Assembly: GCA_964424345.1 (NCBI GenBank)
Contig: CAYRIK010000009.1
Location: 1-61,589 of the forward strand
Source of the DNA: RGIG6307 sp964424345
GTDB taxonomy: Bacteria > Bacillota > Clostridia > Lachnospirales > Lachnospiraceae
Direction of reading: 5' to 3'
DNA length: 61,589 nucleotides
The notes beneath the pieces were generated by a model. The model saw only the letters and a program-made list of their open reading frames with translations. It did no database searches and was not told the DNA's origin. Below are positions 53,251 to 61,589 of this stretch, in pieces (position 1 is the stretch's first letter; every line of letters starts with the position of its first letter). A program made the translations under genes and the position numbers.

Positions 53251-54811
53251 GAAACGATTTTTAAAAAATAAATGTATAGTACACAGTTATCTAATCGGAT
53301 CAGCTGTGTTTTTTGCGAGCATGTTTTTTGGCCCATGGCTGATACATGATAGTATGGATAAACCAAATATGTATCAGGTTTATGTTTGTGATACGTATGT
53401 TGGTACAGTTACAAATAAACAAATTGCACATGAATGTCTGCAGGAGGCAAAAGAAGATGTGTCTGTAAATAGTAAAAATATTACATTTATGGATGCTGGA
53501 ATACGATTTGAAGGAGAACATAGACTCATTGGTATTGGAAGCAGAAGATCAGAGATGATTCAGAAAATGACCGAGTTATTAGAAGATCATGTACAGCAGA
53601 CATTACAAAAAAGTTATATGCTTAAAATCAACGATTATCTGGTAGCATTAAAAAGTATTGATGAAGTAGAACAGGTGCTTCAGATGGTCGTAAATGTATA
53701 CGATGAAGAAGATGGAAGTTTTGATGTAACATTAAAACGAGATACAGAACGAGATTTCAATGTACTTACAGCAGAAATTTCTGATTCAGAAGTAATTTTA
53801 CCAAGTGGTATTGAAACTGGATTTGCAGGTTTTACTTCTTTGGAAGAAAGTCTTTTTAATGAGGAATATTATAAGGAAGAACTGGATTTTTCTGATTTTG
53901 ATCTTGGTATTCAGAGCATGCAATTTGAGGATAAAATAGAGATAACAGAATGTTATTTAAAAGAGGAAGATATTTCCAACATGGAAGATGTTGTGACATA
54001 TTTAACGGAGGCTCAGAATACAGAAGTAATATACAAAGTACAGGCAGGAGATACATTGGGCGGTATTAGTTACAGCACAGGTGTACCGTTAGAAGAAATC
54101 ATTGCCATGAATGATAGTATAACAAATGAAAGTTCTTTGATTCATGTAGGACAGGAACTGGTTGTAAGTATACCAAAGCCAACATTGACATTATCTTATA
54201 CAACAACAGAATATGCAGAAGAAGAGTATTCAGCAGAAATACAGTATGTAGATAATGATACATGGTATACAACAAAGCAGGTGACTTTGCAGGAACCATC
54301 TAATGGTTTTAGAAAGGCAATCAGCAGCGTGACATATCATAATGGAGAAGCCTACAGTACAGAAGTCTTAAAGCAGGAAGTATTGATGGAGGCAGTACCA
54401 AAGATTGTAGAACGAGGTACGATAGATCCTCCTACATATATCAAACCACTTGCAGGCGGCAAGCTTTCATCTGGATTTGGTTATAGAAATTTCCGAGGCA
54501 GCGAAAATCATTTTGGCGTCGATTGGTCTACTCCTACTGGAACGACTGTATATGCATCTAGTGCGGGTACGGTTACTAGAGCTGGTTGGAGCAGCAGTTA
54601 TGGATATTGTGTATATATTCAGCATCCAGATGGAATAGAAACAAGATATGCACATAATAGTAAGTTATTGGTAAGCGTAGGGCAGTATGTAAAACAAGGT
54701 CAGTCCATCGCTTTGTCAGGAAATACAGGTGACAGTACAGGACCGCATGTTCACTTTGAAGTACGAGTAAATGGAACTCCGGTAAACCCAATGACATATT
54801 TGAATAGATAG
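53240..54811 (+). CDS. Cell-wall M23 metallopeptidase with LysM and G5 domains
   Basis: A 523-residue protein anchored by one N-terminal TM helix (about 15-35). The middle has a LysM domain (about 257-310; YKVQAGDTLGGISYSTG) that binds peptidoglycan, then a G5 domain (about 315-390), then an M23 endopeptidase domain (about 400-523) with zinc ligands in HFGVDWS and HVHFEVRVNG, both intact. It cleaves peptide bridges in the wall. Start overlaps the flavin reductase gene; AAGAAGG lies almost against the ATG, which is an unusually short spacing. Confidence 0.9.
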   Translation: MQNKKRFLKNKCIVHSYLIGSAVFFASMFFGPWLIHDSMDKPNMYQVYVCDTYVGTVTNKQIAHECLQEAKEDVSVNSKNITFMDAGIRFEGEHRLIGIGSRRSEMIQKMTELLEDHVQQTLQKSYMLKINDYLVALKSIDEVEQVLQMVVNVYDEEDGSFDVTLKRDTERDFNVLTAEISDSEVILPSGIETGFAGFTSLEESLFNEEYYKEELDFSDFDLGIQSMQFEDKIEITECYLKEEDISNMEDVVTYLTEAQNTEVIYKVQAGDTLGGISYSTGVPLEEIIAMNDSITNESSLIHVGQELVVSIPKPTLTLSYTTTEYAEEEYSAEIQYVDNDTWYTTKQVTLQEPSNGFRKAISSVTYHNGEAYSTEVLKQEVLMEAVPKIVERGTIDPPTYIKPLAGGKLSSGFGYRNFRGSENHFGVDWSTPTGTTVYASSAGTVTRAGWSSSYGYCVYIQHPDGIETRYAHNSKLLVSVGQYVKQGQSIALSGNTGDSTGPHVHFEVRVNGTPVNPMTYLNR

Positions 54812-54889
54812 CATTTATTTTTTCAGATATTTAGATAATGTGTACGGATTTCAAGGCATTTTGTTCGAAGAAGAGTGCATTTTGTTCTA

Positions 54890-54918
54890 TTTACTTTTTG
54901 AAAAAAGTAGTGTATGAT
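54890..54918 (+). promoter_or_regulatory. Putative promoter of murA
   Basis: TTTACT (54890-54895), 17 bases, TATGAT (54913-54918) with an upstream TG. Transcript start would be near 54925, leaving a leader of about 140 bases. Confidence 0.4.
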
Positions 54919-54943
54919 GTAATGAGTGAAAGCGAGAAATGTG

Positions 54944-54999
54944 CAAGTTTATTTGCATTTGATAAGCAACAAATGGACTTGTGATGTTAATAGCAAGTC
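54944..54999 (+). promoter_or_regulatory. Leader with alternative hairpins upstream of murA
   Basis: ACTTG (54977) can pair with CAAGT at 54944 (extended by CATTTG / CAAATG) or, as GACTTG, with CAAGTC at 54994. The two are mutually exclusive. No known riboswitch family recognised. Confidence 0.35.
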
Positions 55000-55064
55000 A
55001 ATAAGTAAAGGGGTCGGTATGTGCGCATACTTGGCAGATAACGAGTAAGGACAGGAGTGACCAG

Positions 55065-56360
55065 ATGGAACAATACGCAATTTGGGGCGGTAATCCATTG
55101 GTTGGTGAAGTGGAAATAGGAGGTGCTAAAAATGCAGCTCTTCCTATTCTTGCTGCGGCCATCATGACGGATGACACTGTAATAATTGACAATTTACCTG
55201 ATATTAAAGACATCAATGTATTGCTGGCTGCTATGCAAAGTATAGGTGTTATTGTCGAAAAATTAGATAGACATAAAGTAAAGATCAATGCTTCTCAGAT
55301 ACACACAACGGTAGTTGAAGGAGAGAGTATTCGTAAGATGCGAGCTTCCTATTATTTTGTTGGAGCATTGCTTGGTAAATATAAAGCTGCGGACGTAGCA
55401 TTGCCTGGTGGCTGTGCCATCGGTAATCGTGCCATTGACCAGCACGAAAAAGGATTTAAGGCACTTGGTGCCAAAGTTCGCTATGAGCACGGCAGTATTA
55501 TTGCAGAAGCCATTGATTTGACTTGTGCAAATATTTTCATGGATGTAGTTTCTGTAGGAGCCACAATCAATATCATATTGGCAGCAGTTTTGGCAGAAGG
55601 TCAGACTGTAATAGAAAATGCTGCAAAAGAGCCTCATATTGTAGATTTGGCAAACTTTTTAAATAGTATGGGCGCAAATATTAAGGGCGCTGGTACAGAT
55701 GTCATCCGAGTAAAGGGTGTAAAGAGTCTGCATGGTACAGAATATACAGTGATTCCAGATCAGATAGAGGCAGGAACTTTTATGATGGCAGCTGCTATCA
55801 CAAAAGGAGATGTTACAGTTAAGAATGTAATTCCAAAGCATTTGGAATGTATTAGTGCAAAGTTAGAAGAGATTGGTTGTGAAATCATTGAATCTGATGA
55901 TGAAGTGCGTGTAGTAGCAAGCAAGAAATTAACTGGAACTCAGATTAAAACAATGCCTTATCCTGGCTATCCAACAGATATGCAGCCACAAATGGCAGTT
56001 ACATTAGGACTTAGTACAGGATATACTAGTATTATTAAGGAAAGTATTTTTGAAAATCGTTTCAAATATCTTGATGAATTAAGAAAGATGGGCGGTAATG
56101 TGACAGTAGAGGGCAATATTGCCATTATTGAAGGGGTTGAAAAGTACAAGGGTGCTTCTGTGTCTGCACCAGATCTTCGTGCAGGTGCTGCATTGGTTAT
56201 TGCTGCGTTGGCAGCAGACGGATTTTCTACAGTGGATCATATTCATTTTATTGAAAGAGGATATGAAGATTTCCCAGAAAAATTGGCTTCTTTAGGTGGT
56301 CGTATCCGTAAAGTAAGTAGTGCAGAAGAACTTCAGAAAGCAAAATTAAGAGTAGTATAA
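55065..56360 (+). CDS. murA: UDP-N-acetylglucosamine 1-carboxyvinyltransferase
   Basis: A 431-residue cytosolic enzyme for the first committed step of peptidoglycan synthesis, adding enolpyruvate from PEP to UDP-GlcNAc. KNAALPILAAA (22-32), RASYYFVGALL and the catalytic loop PGGCAIGNR with Cys117 (the fosfomycin target) are clear; PGYPTDMQPQMA and the final GYEDFPEKLASLGGRI are standard. AGGAG lies ten bases before the ATG. Preceded by a leader with alternative hairpins. Confidence 0.97.
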   Translation: MEQYAIWGGNPLVGEVEIGGAKNAALPILAAAIMTDDTVIIDNLPDIKDINVLLAAMQSIGVIVEKLDRHKVKINASQIHTTVVEGESIRKMRASYYFVGALLGKYKAADVALPGGCAIGNRAIDQHEKGFKALGAKVRYEHGSIIAEAIDLTCANIFMDVVSVGATINIILAAVLAEGQTVIENAAKEPHIVDLANFLNSMGANIKGAGTDVIRVKGVKSLHGTEYTVIPDQIEAGTFMMAAAITKGDVTVKNVIPKHLECISAKLEEIGCEIIESDDEVRVVASKKLTGTQIKTMPYPGYPTDMQPQMAVTLGLSTGYTSIIKESIFENRFKYLDELRKMGGNVTVEGNIAIIEGVEKYKGASVSAPDLRAGAALVIAALAADGFSTVDHIHFIERGYEDFPEKLASLGGRIRKVSSAEELQKAKLRVV

Positions 56361-56483
56361 GCTACAAATGGATTGTAATCATTCAAAGCCAACATGAGTG
56401 AAACATGATTGTTTTGTAAGTGTCTCTGAATGTTTATAAAATATATAACATGTAATGTGTACAGTTAGTACAGAAAGGATACT

Positions 56484-57674
56484 ATGGAAAAATTATTATT
56501 TACTTCCGAATCCGTTACAGAAGGACATCCAGATAAAGTCTGTGATGCTATTTCGGATTCTATTTTAGACGCCCTTATGGCGCAGGACCCAATGAGCCGT
56601 GTTGCTTGTGAAACAAGCGTAACAACAGATTTTTGCCTGGTTATGGGAGAAATTACAACAAAAGCTCAGATTAATGTAGAGGAAATCATCCGTAATACAA
56701 TTCGTGAGATTGGTTACAATGATCCAAAGATTGGCTTTGATGCAGACAGCTGTGAGGTAAAGGTTTTATTACATCACCAGTCATCCGATATTGCGATGGG
56801 CGTAGACAAAGCGTTAGAAGCAAAAGAAAATCACATGAGTGATGAAGAGTTAGAAGCAATTGGTGCAGGCGATCAGGGTATGATGTTTGGTTATGCAACA
56901 AACGAAACAGAAGAATATATGCCTTATCCAATTTCTTTAGCACACAAGCTGGCTCTCAGACTTACAGAAGTTCGTAAAAATGGTACATTACCTTATTTAC
57001 GTCCAGATGGTAAGAGTCAGGTTTCTGTTCAGTATGATGAAGCAGGCAAGCCTGTTCGTTTAGAGGCTGTTGTATTATCTACTCAGCATGACGAAGAAGT
57101 TACTCAGGAACAGATTCATGCTGATATCAAGAAATATGTTTTTGACGAAGTATTACCAGCAGAATTGATCGATGATGAAACAAGATTTTATATCAACCCA
57201 ACAGGTCGTTTCGTAATCGGTGGTCCAAACGGTGACAGTGGTTTAACAGGTCGTAAGATTATCGTAGATACTTATGGCGGTTATGCTCGTCATGGCGGCG
57301 GTGCATTTTCTGGTAAAGACTGCACAAAGGTAGACCGTAGTGCAGCTTATGCAGCAAGATACGTTGCAAAGAATATTGTAGCAGCAGGTCTTGCAGAAAA
57401 ATGTGAAATTCAGCTTTCTTATGCAATCGGTGTTGCTCGTCCAACTTCTATCATGGTAGATACATTTGGCACAGGTGTATTGGAAGATGACAAATTAGTA
57501 GAGATTATTCGTAACGAATTTGATTTAAGACCAGCAGGTATTATCAAAATGTTAAATTTACGCAGACCTATTTATAGAGGTACTGCTGCATATGGACATT
57601 TTGGTCGTCATGATTTGAACCTTCCTTGGGAACAGTTAGACCGTGTTGATGCATTAAAGGCATATTTAGCTTAA
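56484..57674 (+). CDS. metK: S-adenosylmethionine synthetase
   Basis: A 396-residue enzyme that makes SAM from ATP and methionine. SESVTEGHPDKVCDAISD at the N-terminus, GAGDQGMMFGYA (the ATP P-loop-like hexapeptide region), GRFVIGGPNGDSGLTGRKI, DTYGG and GGGAFSGKD are all present. AGAAAGGA precedes the ATG. I looked for a SAM riboswitch in the 123-base leader and saw none. A terminator follows. Confidence 0.98.
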   Translation: MEKLLFTSESVTEGHPDKVCDAISDSILDALMAQDPMSRVACETSVTTDFCLVMGEITTKAQINVEEIIRNTIREIGYNDPKIGFDADSCEVKVLLHHQSSDIAMGVDKALEAKENHMSDEELEAIGAGDQGMMFGYATNETEEYMPYPISLAHKLALRLTEVRKNGTLPYLRPDGKSQVSVQYDEAGKPVRLEAVVLSTQHDEEVTQEQIHADIKKYVFDEVLPAELIDDETRFYINPTGRFVIGGPNGDSGLTGRKIIVDTYGGYARHGGGAFSGKDCTKVDRSAAYAARYVAKNIVAAGLAEKCEIQLSYAIGVARPTSIMVDTFGTGVLEDDKLVEIIRNEFDLRPAGIIKMLNLRRPIYRGTAAYGHFGRHDLNLPWEQLDRVDALKAYLA

Positions 57675-57686
57675 TGAGCATAAAAC

Positions 57687-57714
57687 AAAAGCAGTCCTTA
57701 GGGGCTGCTTTTCT
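57687..57714 (+). terminator. Terminator of metK
   Basis: AAAAGCAG (57687-57694) pairs with CTGCTTTT (57705-57712), followed by a T-rich tail. Confidence 0.8.
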
Positions 57715-57738
57715 TGTATATTAGGAAATTATTTATTT
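57715..57738 (+). repeat. Dispersed post-terminator element, copy 4
   Basis: TGTATATTAGGAAAT followed by a perfect return arm: TTAGGAAAT / ATTTCCTAA with a five-base loop. It directly follows the metK terminator and is the most complete copy. Confidence 0.6.
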
Positions 57739-57861
57739 CCTAAAAAACATTCCGAGAGGATGAAGATGAGCGTATATGGAAAGTATTGCTTCGCAAAAAA
57801 CGCTCGGCACCGCAAAGAGGAGAAAGTCTCTTATGCGTGAGGAATATAGGAAGTTGAAGTG

Positions 57862-57912
57862 GACTTGTCCGCTTTGTTCTTTTATATAAAGAAAATCCAA
57901 AGCAGACAAGTC
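57862..57912 (+). other. Strong hairpin in the metK-dnaE gap
   Basis: GACTTGTCCGCTTTG (57862-57876) pairs with CAAAGCAGACAAGTC (57898-57912), one mismatch in 15. A smaller hairpin (GCAAAGAG / CTCTTATGC) lies near 57814-57838. No T-run follows. The 334-base gap (57675-58008) holds these, the metK terminator and the dispersed element, and no ORF. Confidence 0.6.
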
Positions 57913-58008
57913 TGCTTTGCTTTCATAAAGACAGACGTTTGTGAAATAATTATATTTGGAAAATGTTTCGTATTGTCTGTAAATAAAAAGTGAGATAAGG
58001 AGGAAGAA

Positions 58009-59682
58009 ATGGCTTTTACACATTTACATGTGCATACAGAATACAGCCTTTTAGATGGTTCTAATAAGATTAAAGAGTATGTAAAACGTGTCAAGGAACT
58101 TGGCATGAACAGTGCGGCGATTACAGATCATGGCGTTATGTACGGCGCAATCGATTTTTATAGAGCCTGTAAAGCAGAGGGAATAAACCCTATTATTGGC
58201 TGTGAAGTTTATGTTGCACCAAATTCCCGTTTTGACAAAGAACTAACGGGTGGAGAAGACAGATATTATCATCTGGTACTTTTGGCAGAGAATAATACAG
58301 GTTATCAAAATCTGATGAAGATTGTTTCAAAAGGTTTTACAGAAGGATATTATTATAAACCGCGAGTAGATATGGAAGTGTTGAAAAAATATCATGAAGG
58401 CATTATCGCATTGAGTGCCTGTCTTGCGGGAGAAGTACAGCGTTACATTATAAAAGGGCTTTATGATGAAGCCAAAAAGATGGCGTTAAAATATGAAGAA
58501 TGTTTTGGAAAAGGAAATTATTTTCTGGAGCTGCAAGATCATGGCTTAGCAGATCAAAGAATGGTAAATCCACAATTGATTCGTATGAGTCAGGAACTGC
58601 AGATTCCGTTAGTAGCCACAAACGATGTACATTACACATATGAAGATGACGTAGAGTCCCATGATATTTTGCTTTGTCTGCAAACAGGCAAAAAGTTGGC
58701 AGATGAAGATCGAATGCGATATGAAGGCGGTCAATATTATGTAAAGAGTGAGCAGGAGATGCGAGCCTTGTTTCCCTATGCGTTGCAGGCAATCGATAAT
58801 ACACAGCGTATTGCAGATCGCTGTCATGTAGAAATCGAATTTGGCGTAACAAAGCTGCCTCATTTTGAAGTACCGCAAGGCTTTACTTCATGGAGTTATT
58901 TAAATCACCTTTGTTACAGTGGCTTGAAAGAGCGTTATGGTGATGCATATAAAACAAAGACAGACAGTACAGGAAAAACATTAGAACAGCGTTTGAATTA
59001 TGAATTGGATATTATTCAGACGATGGGATATGTAGATTACTTCTTGATTGTTTGGGATTTTATTCATTATGCCAAAAATCAACATATTGCAGTAGGACCG
59101 GGAAGAGGTTCTGGTGCAGGTTCTATCGTAGCATATTGTCTTCATATTACAGATGTTGATCCGATTAAATATAGTCTTTTATTTGAACGTTTCTTAAATC
59201 CAGAGCGAGTATCTATGCCGGATATTGATATTGACTTTTGTTTTGAAAGACGACAGGAAGTAATTGATTATGTAAGCCGTAAGTATGGTTCAGAAAAAGT
59301 AGTTCAGATTGTTACTTTTGGTACACTTCAGGCAAAGGGTGTAATCCGAGATGTTGCACGTGTTATGGACCTTCCATATGCATATGCAGATGCGTTAGCA
59401 AAACAGATTCCAAATGAATTAAATATCACATTAGACAGAGCATTGGAAATTAATCCAGAACTTCGTTCTCAATATGAAAAAGATCCGCAAGTGAAATATC
59501 TGATTGATATGTGTAAACGTTTGGAAGGTTTGCCAAGACATACTTCCATGCATGCAGCAGGCGTAGTTATCTGTCCAAGAGAAGCCGATGATTTTGTTCC
59601 GCTTTCCAGGGGAAGTGATGGCTCTTTTACGACACAGTTTACGATGACAACGTTGGAAGAACTAGGACTTTTAAAAATGGAT
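58009..59682 (+). CDS. dnaE: DNA polymerase III alpha subunit, exon 1
   Basis: First 558 residues of the replicative polymerase. The PHP domain opens with FTHLHVHTEYSLLDG and has ITDHGVMYGAIDFY, SACLAGE and TNDVHY. The polymerase core follows: GPGRGSGAGSIVAYCL and the metal-binding MPDIDIDF (Asp405 and Asp407, equivalent to E. coli Asp401/Asp403). The exon ends in GLLKMD, whose last residue is the third catalytic Asp (E. coli Asp555). The group II intron begins at the next base, at a codon boundary. Without splicing, translation would stop after only five more codons. ATG after AAGGAGGAAG. Confidence 0.95.
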
Positions 59683-60767
59683 GTGCGAATTGTTCGCTAA
59701 CGAAACACTTTAGAAATGGAAACAAGTTAGCGGAACAAGGAAATGAAATATTTGAGTACAGTTGGTACAAAGTGGCTAGAGCCCGCCTGCTAGAAAGAAT
59801 AAAGTAAAGAACTTGTTTAACTGTTTGTTTGATTAGAATAGTGAAAATCTATTTGTTGGGTAAATGTCGATACCCAATCCCCTAATACTCCGTTATGCTG
59901 TTTGGTCTTAATACCAAATGGTATAAAGCACGGTGAAGTCGGCTGAAAAGCACCTAAATGGCTGAAATATATAAGTAATATTGGTACAAAAGAGGCTAGA
60001 TCCCACCTGTATGAAAGTATAAAGTAAAAAATATGGTGACGAAGTAAGTCGGGGGTCCTTAAGATGATATTTTAGAATTGTTAGTATAGACCGAAGCATT
60101 AACTGCTGAGATCGTATGAGAATGATAAAATGCAAAAATCCCATTGCGAAGCAATTTTAAATGGATTTTTGCGTTGTAACTGTGAAGGTACTGAACAGTT
60201 GCAACTCTTTAAAATGTAATATGCCTACACATCAGGAACTACCGTATGAAAGGCTCGTAATTTAAGACCGAAACGAAAGTTTTGTTGTTCCTATCGGGAT
60301 ATTAGTCGTAGTAATTTTATTGTCCATTGAAATTACTATACTTAACTAGTAAAGGTTAAGTGTTCTTATTCCATTCGACTAACGGGAGAAAGAATGGCTA
60401 ACGGGTTAAAGGTAGAGGCTAAGTTACAATAATAAAGGATAAAACAAACGGAACAATTGAACCCTGAAAGAAAATGTTAATGCTATTAAGAGCAGATGTT
60501 TCTAACAAGTAGGAAATGACTTGTGAATTTAGGGGGCAGCAGCCCGTAGTAGTAATGAAGCAGAGTAATGTCTGTGGAGCGAAGGGGCATAGTCGTAGAT
60601 TAGAATATTGGCTTTAATAAACTTCTGACAATATTCGAAAATAGATTACCGTAGTCTATTTATCTACGATGGAACGCCGTGTGCGGTGAAAGTCGCACGC
60701 ACGGTGTGAAGGAGGGGAAAACGACCCATAACAGGTAATGCTGATGGTGTTCGTTACCTATTCCTAT
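59683..60767 (+). mobile_element. Group II intron 1 in dnaE (ORF-less, 1,085 nt)
   Basis: It starts with GTGCGA and ends in AT. Removing it rejoins KMD to FLGLRTL exactly in frame. Domain V is a perfect 34-nt element at 60674-60707: 8-bp lower stem with CGC triad, 2-nt CG bulge, 6-bp upper stem and GAAA tetraloop. Domain VI (AGGTAATG / CGTTACCT) has a bulged A at 60760, eight bases from the 3' end. EBS1 GTCCATT (60322-60328) lies in the 12-nt loop of a perfect 9-bp hairpin and pairs with the last seven exon bases. No reverse transcriptase ORF is present; it would need a maturase in trans or self-splice. Confidence 0.95.
59745..60028 (+). repeat. Duplicated domain I-like segment inside intron 1
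   Basis: A segment of about 65 nt occurs at 59745-59809 and again at 59964-60028 (shared GAAATAT, TTGGTACAAA, GGCTAGA, CC-CCTG, GAAAG-ATAAAGTAAA). Intron 2 has a copy at 61410-61475, at the same distance from its 5' end as the second copy here. Confidence 0.7.
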
Positions 60768-61131
60768 TTTTTAGGCCTTCGAACGCTTACTGTTATTCAA
60801 AAAGCAGTGGATTTGATTAAGGAAAGCACTGGAATAGAATTAAATATGAGCGATATCGATTATGATGATAAAGCTGTTTTAAATTATATTGGAACTGGAA
60901 AAACAGAAGGTATATTCCAGTTGGAAAGTGCTGGAATGAAGAGTTTCATGAAGGAATTAAAACCGGAAAGTCTGGAAGATATCATTGCAGGTGTATCTTT
61001 ATACAGACCAGGTCCGATGGACTTCATTCCACAATATGTCAAAGGCAAAAATAGTGGTGAAGAAATACAGTATCTTTGTCCACAATTAGAGCCTATTTTA
61101 GCTCCAACATACGGATGTATTGTGTATCAGG
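60768..61131 (+). CDS. dnaE: DNA polymerase III alpha subunit, exon 2
   Basis: 364 bases encoding FLGLRTLTVIQKAVDL through the conserved GIFQLESAGMK, SLYRPGPMDFIPQY and PTYGCIVYQ. The exon ends in the first base of the next codon (expected Glu of YQEQVM), so the second intron is in phase 1 while the first is in phase 0. An apparent ORF start at 60738 lies in intron domain VI and is not real. Confidence 0.93.
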
Positions 61132-61589
61132 GTGCGACTCGTTCTTCGCTTAAATAAACAAAGGTGAAGCACATCTTTTGAATAGATATTTTATATATTG
61201 GTTCAAATAAAAGGGAATTCAATTTGGAATGTCGAAACAAAGGATGGAGAACTAATAATTTCGAAGTAAGGAATGATAAGGTAACGCTTTCCCTAAAGGG
61301 ACGCCCATAAAGGGTGTGAAACTTACTCTTTGAGACTCCGACATGCATTGTTTGGAAACGAACTTTGTATGAAGCTCGGTAAAGTCGGCAGAAGCAAGTC
61401 TAAGTTAATGAAATAATTGAGTATGGTTGGTTCAAAAGTAGCTAGAGCTTGCCCGCCAAGAAAGATTAAAGTAAAAGATATGATTTGTGATATGTCGGAA
61501 GCCTATAAAATACCTATGGTGAGTATGTCAAAACGACTGACGAACTCGAGAAATTAAAGGGTCTATATACGACCTTATGGAAACATAAG
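61132..61589 (+). mobile_element. Group II intron 2 in dnaE (5' part, runs off the window)
   Basis: It starts with GTGCGACTCG one base after the codons for CIVYQ. The segments GGTAAAGTCGGC and GAAATAATTGAGTA-GGTTGGTTCAAAAGTAGCTAGAG at 61390-61445 match intron 1 at the same distance from the 5' end (278 against 281 nt), so both belong to one intron family. No domain V or exon 3 is in the window, so the length and any encoded protein cannot be judged. Confidence 0.85.

Noticed and set aside
53240..54811. Sporulation-specific assignment of the M23/LysM protein
   Set aside because: No sporulation gene neighbours or promoter evidence in the window; only the domain-based call is justified.
56361..56483. 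SAM riboswitch upstream of metK
   Set aside because: None of the conserved SAM-I core sequences or its stem arrangement is visible in the 123-base leader.
60738..60767. ATG start giving an apparently independent ORF before dnaE exon 2
   Set aside because: The ATG is inside intron domain VI; the frame is only open by chance before the exon begins at 60768.
59683..60767. Intein instead of intron in dnaE
   Set aside because: The insert is full of stops in all plus-strand frames, starts with GTGCGA and has a complete domain V, so it is removed as RNA.
1..61589. CRISPR arrays, insertion sequences, prophage genes
   Set aside because: No regularly spaced identical repeats, transposase or phage structural ORFs were seen; the only mobile elements are the group II introns.

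Overview
The window comes from a low-GC, Gram-positive-type anaerobe, most likely a gut Lachnospiraceae (Clostridia). The basis is an AT-rich genome with strong GGAGG-type ribosome sites and occasional TTG/GTG starts, FtsEX-PcsB-CtpA gene order, a clostridial acyl-ACP thioesterase, DUF3048 and Cthe_2159-type lipoproteins, a DUF6077 membrane protein, and tRNA without encoded CCA. The species cannot be fixed from the sequence alone.

Layout. 1-160: 3' end of a tRNA-Gln(CTG) and terminators. 168-3944: DUF3048 lipoprotein and a VTT-domain membrane protein (minus strand), then an acyl-ACP thioesterase and a CvfB-like S1 protein. 4043-9385: a PucR/CdaR-type regulator followed by ftsE, ftsX, a PcsB-like murein hydrolase (activator) and a CtpA-type protease, a division and cell-wall remodelling unit. 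9537-11282: a large carbohydrate-binding lipoprotein. 11283-12320: a gene-free kilobase with a near-consensus promoter, three imperfect 51-nt tandem modules and a strong terminator, best read as a large non-coding RNA of about 720 nt. 12321-15833: an SDR oxidoreductase and divergent trxB, a cluster of five DnaA boxes, and uxaC.

15913-46149 is a surface-glycan region. A minus-strand pair (pseudaminic acid synthase with a truncated formyltransferase tail, and a GT39-type protein) diverges from a DUF4910 protein and a GT52-like glycosyltransferase. After a terminator and a good promoter at 21531-21559 comes an apparently uninterrupted 24.6-kb operon of 19 ORFs. It holds two GtrB-like polyprenyl-phosphate glycosyltransferases, two EpsE-like GT2 proteins (one fused to an SGNH hydrolase), a dTDP-sugar transaminase, a GNAT acetyltransferase, a PglK-like ABC exporter, two acyltransferase-3 proteins, and about eight large polytopic GT-C-type proteins, one split in two. 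A likely logic is that nucleotide sugars are made and acetylated in the cytosol, loaded on undecaprenyl phosphate, flipped, and polymerised or decorated outside by the GT-C enzymes.

46238-57674 is core genome: hflC/hflK, sseB-like, a UDP-sugar pyrophosphorylase, galE, a conserved 88-aa protein, a tail-anchored coiled-coil protein, a flavin reductase, an M23/LysM/G5 protein, murA and metK. 58009-61589 holds dnaE, interrupted by two group II introns. The first (59683-60767) sits directly after the codon of the third catalytic Asp, has no ORF, and shows textbook domain V, domain VI and an EBS1-IBS1 pairing. The second begins 364 nt later and runs off the window. An essential replicative polymerase that needs two self-splicing introns removed is the most striking feature here, followed by the large ncRNA candidate and the DnaA-box cluster.
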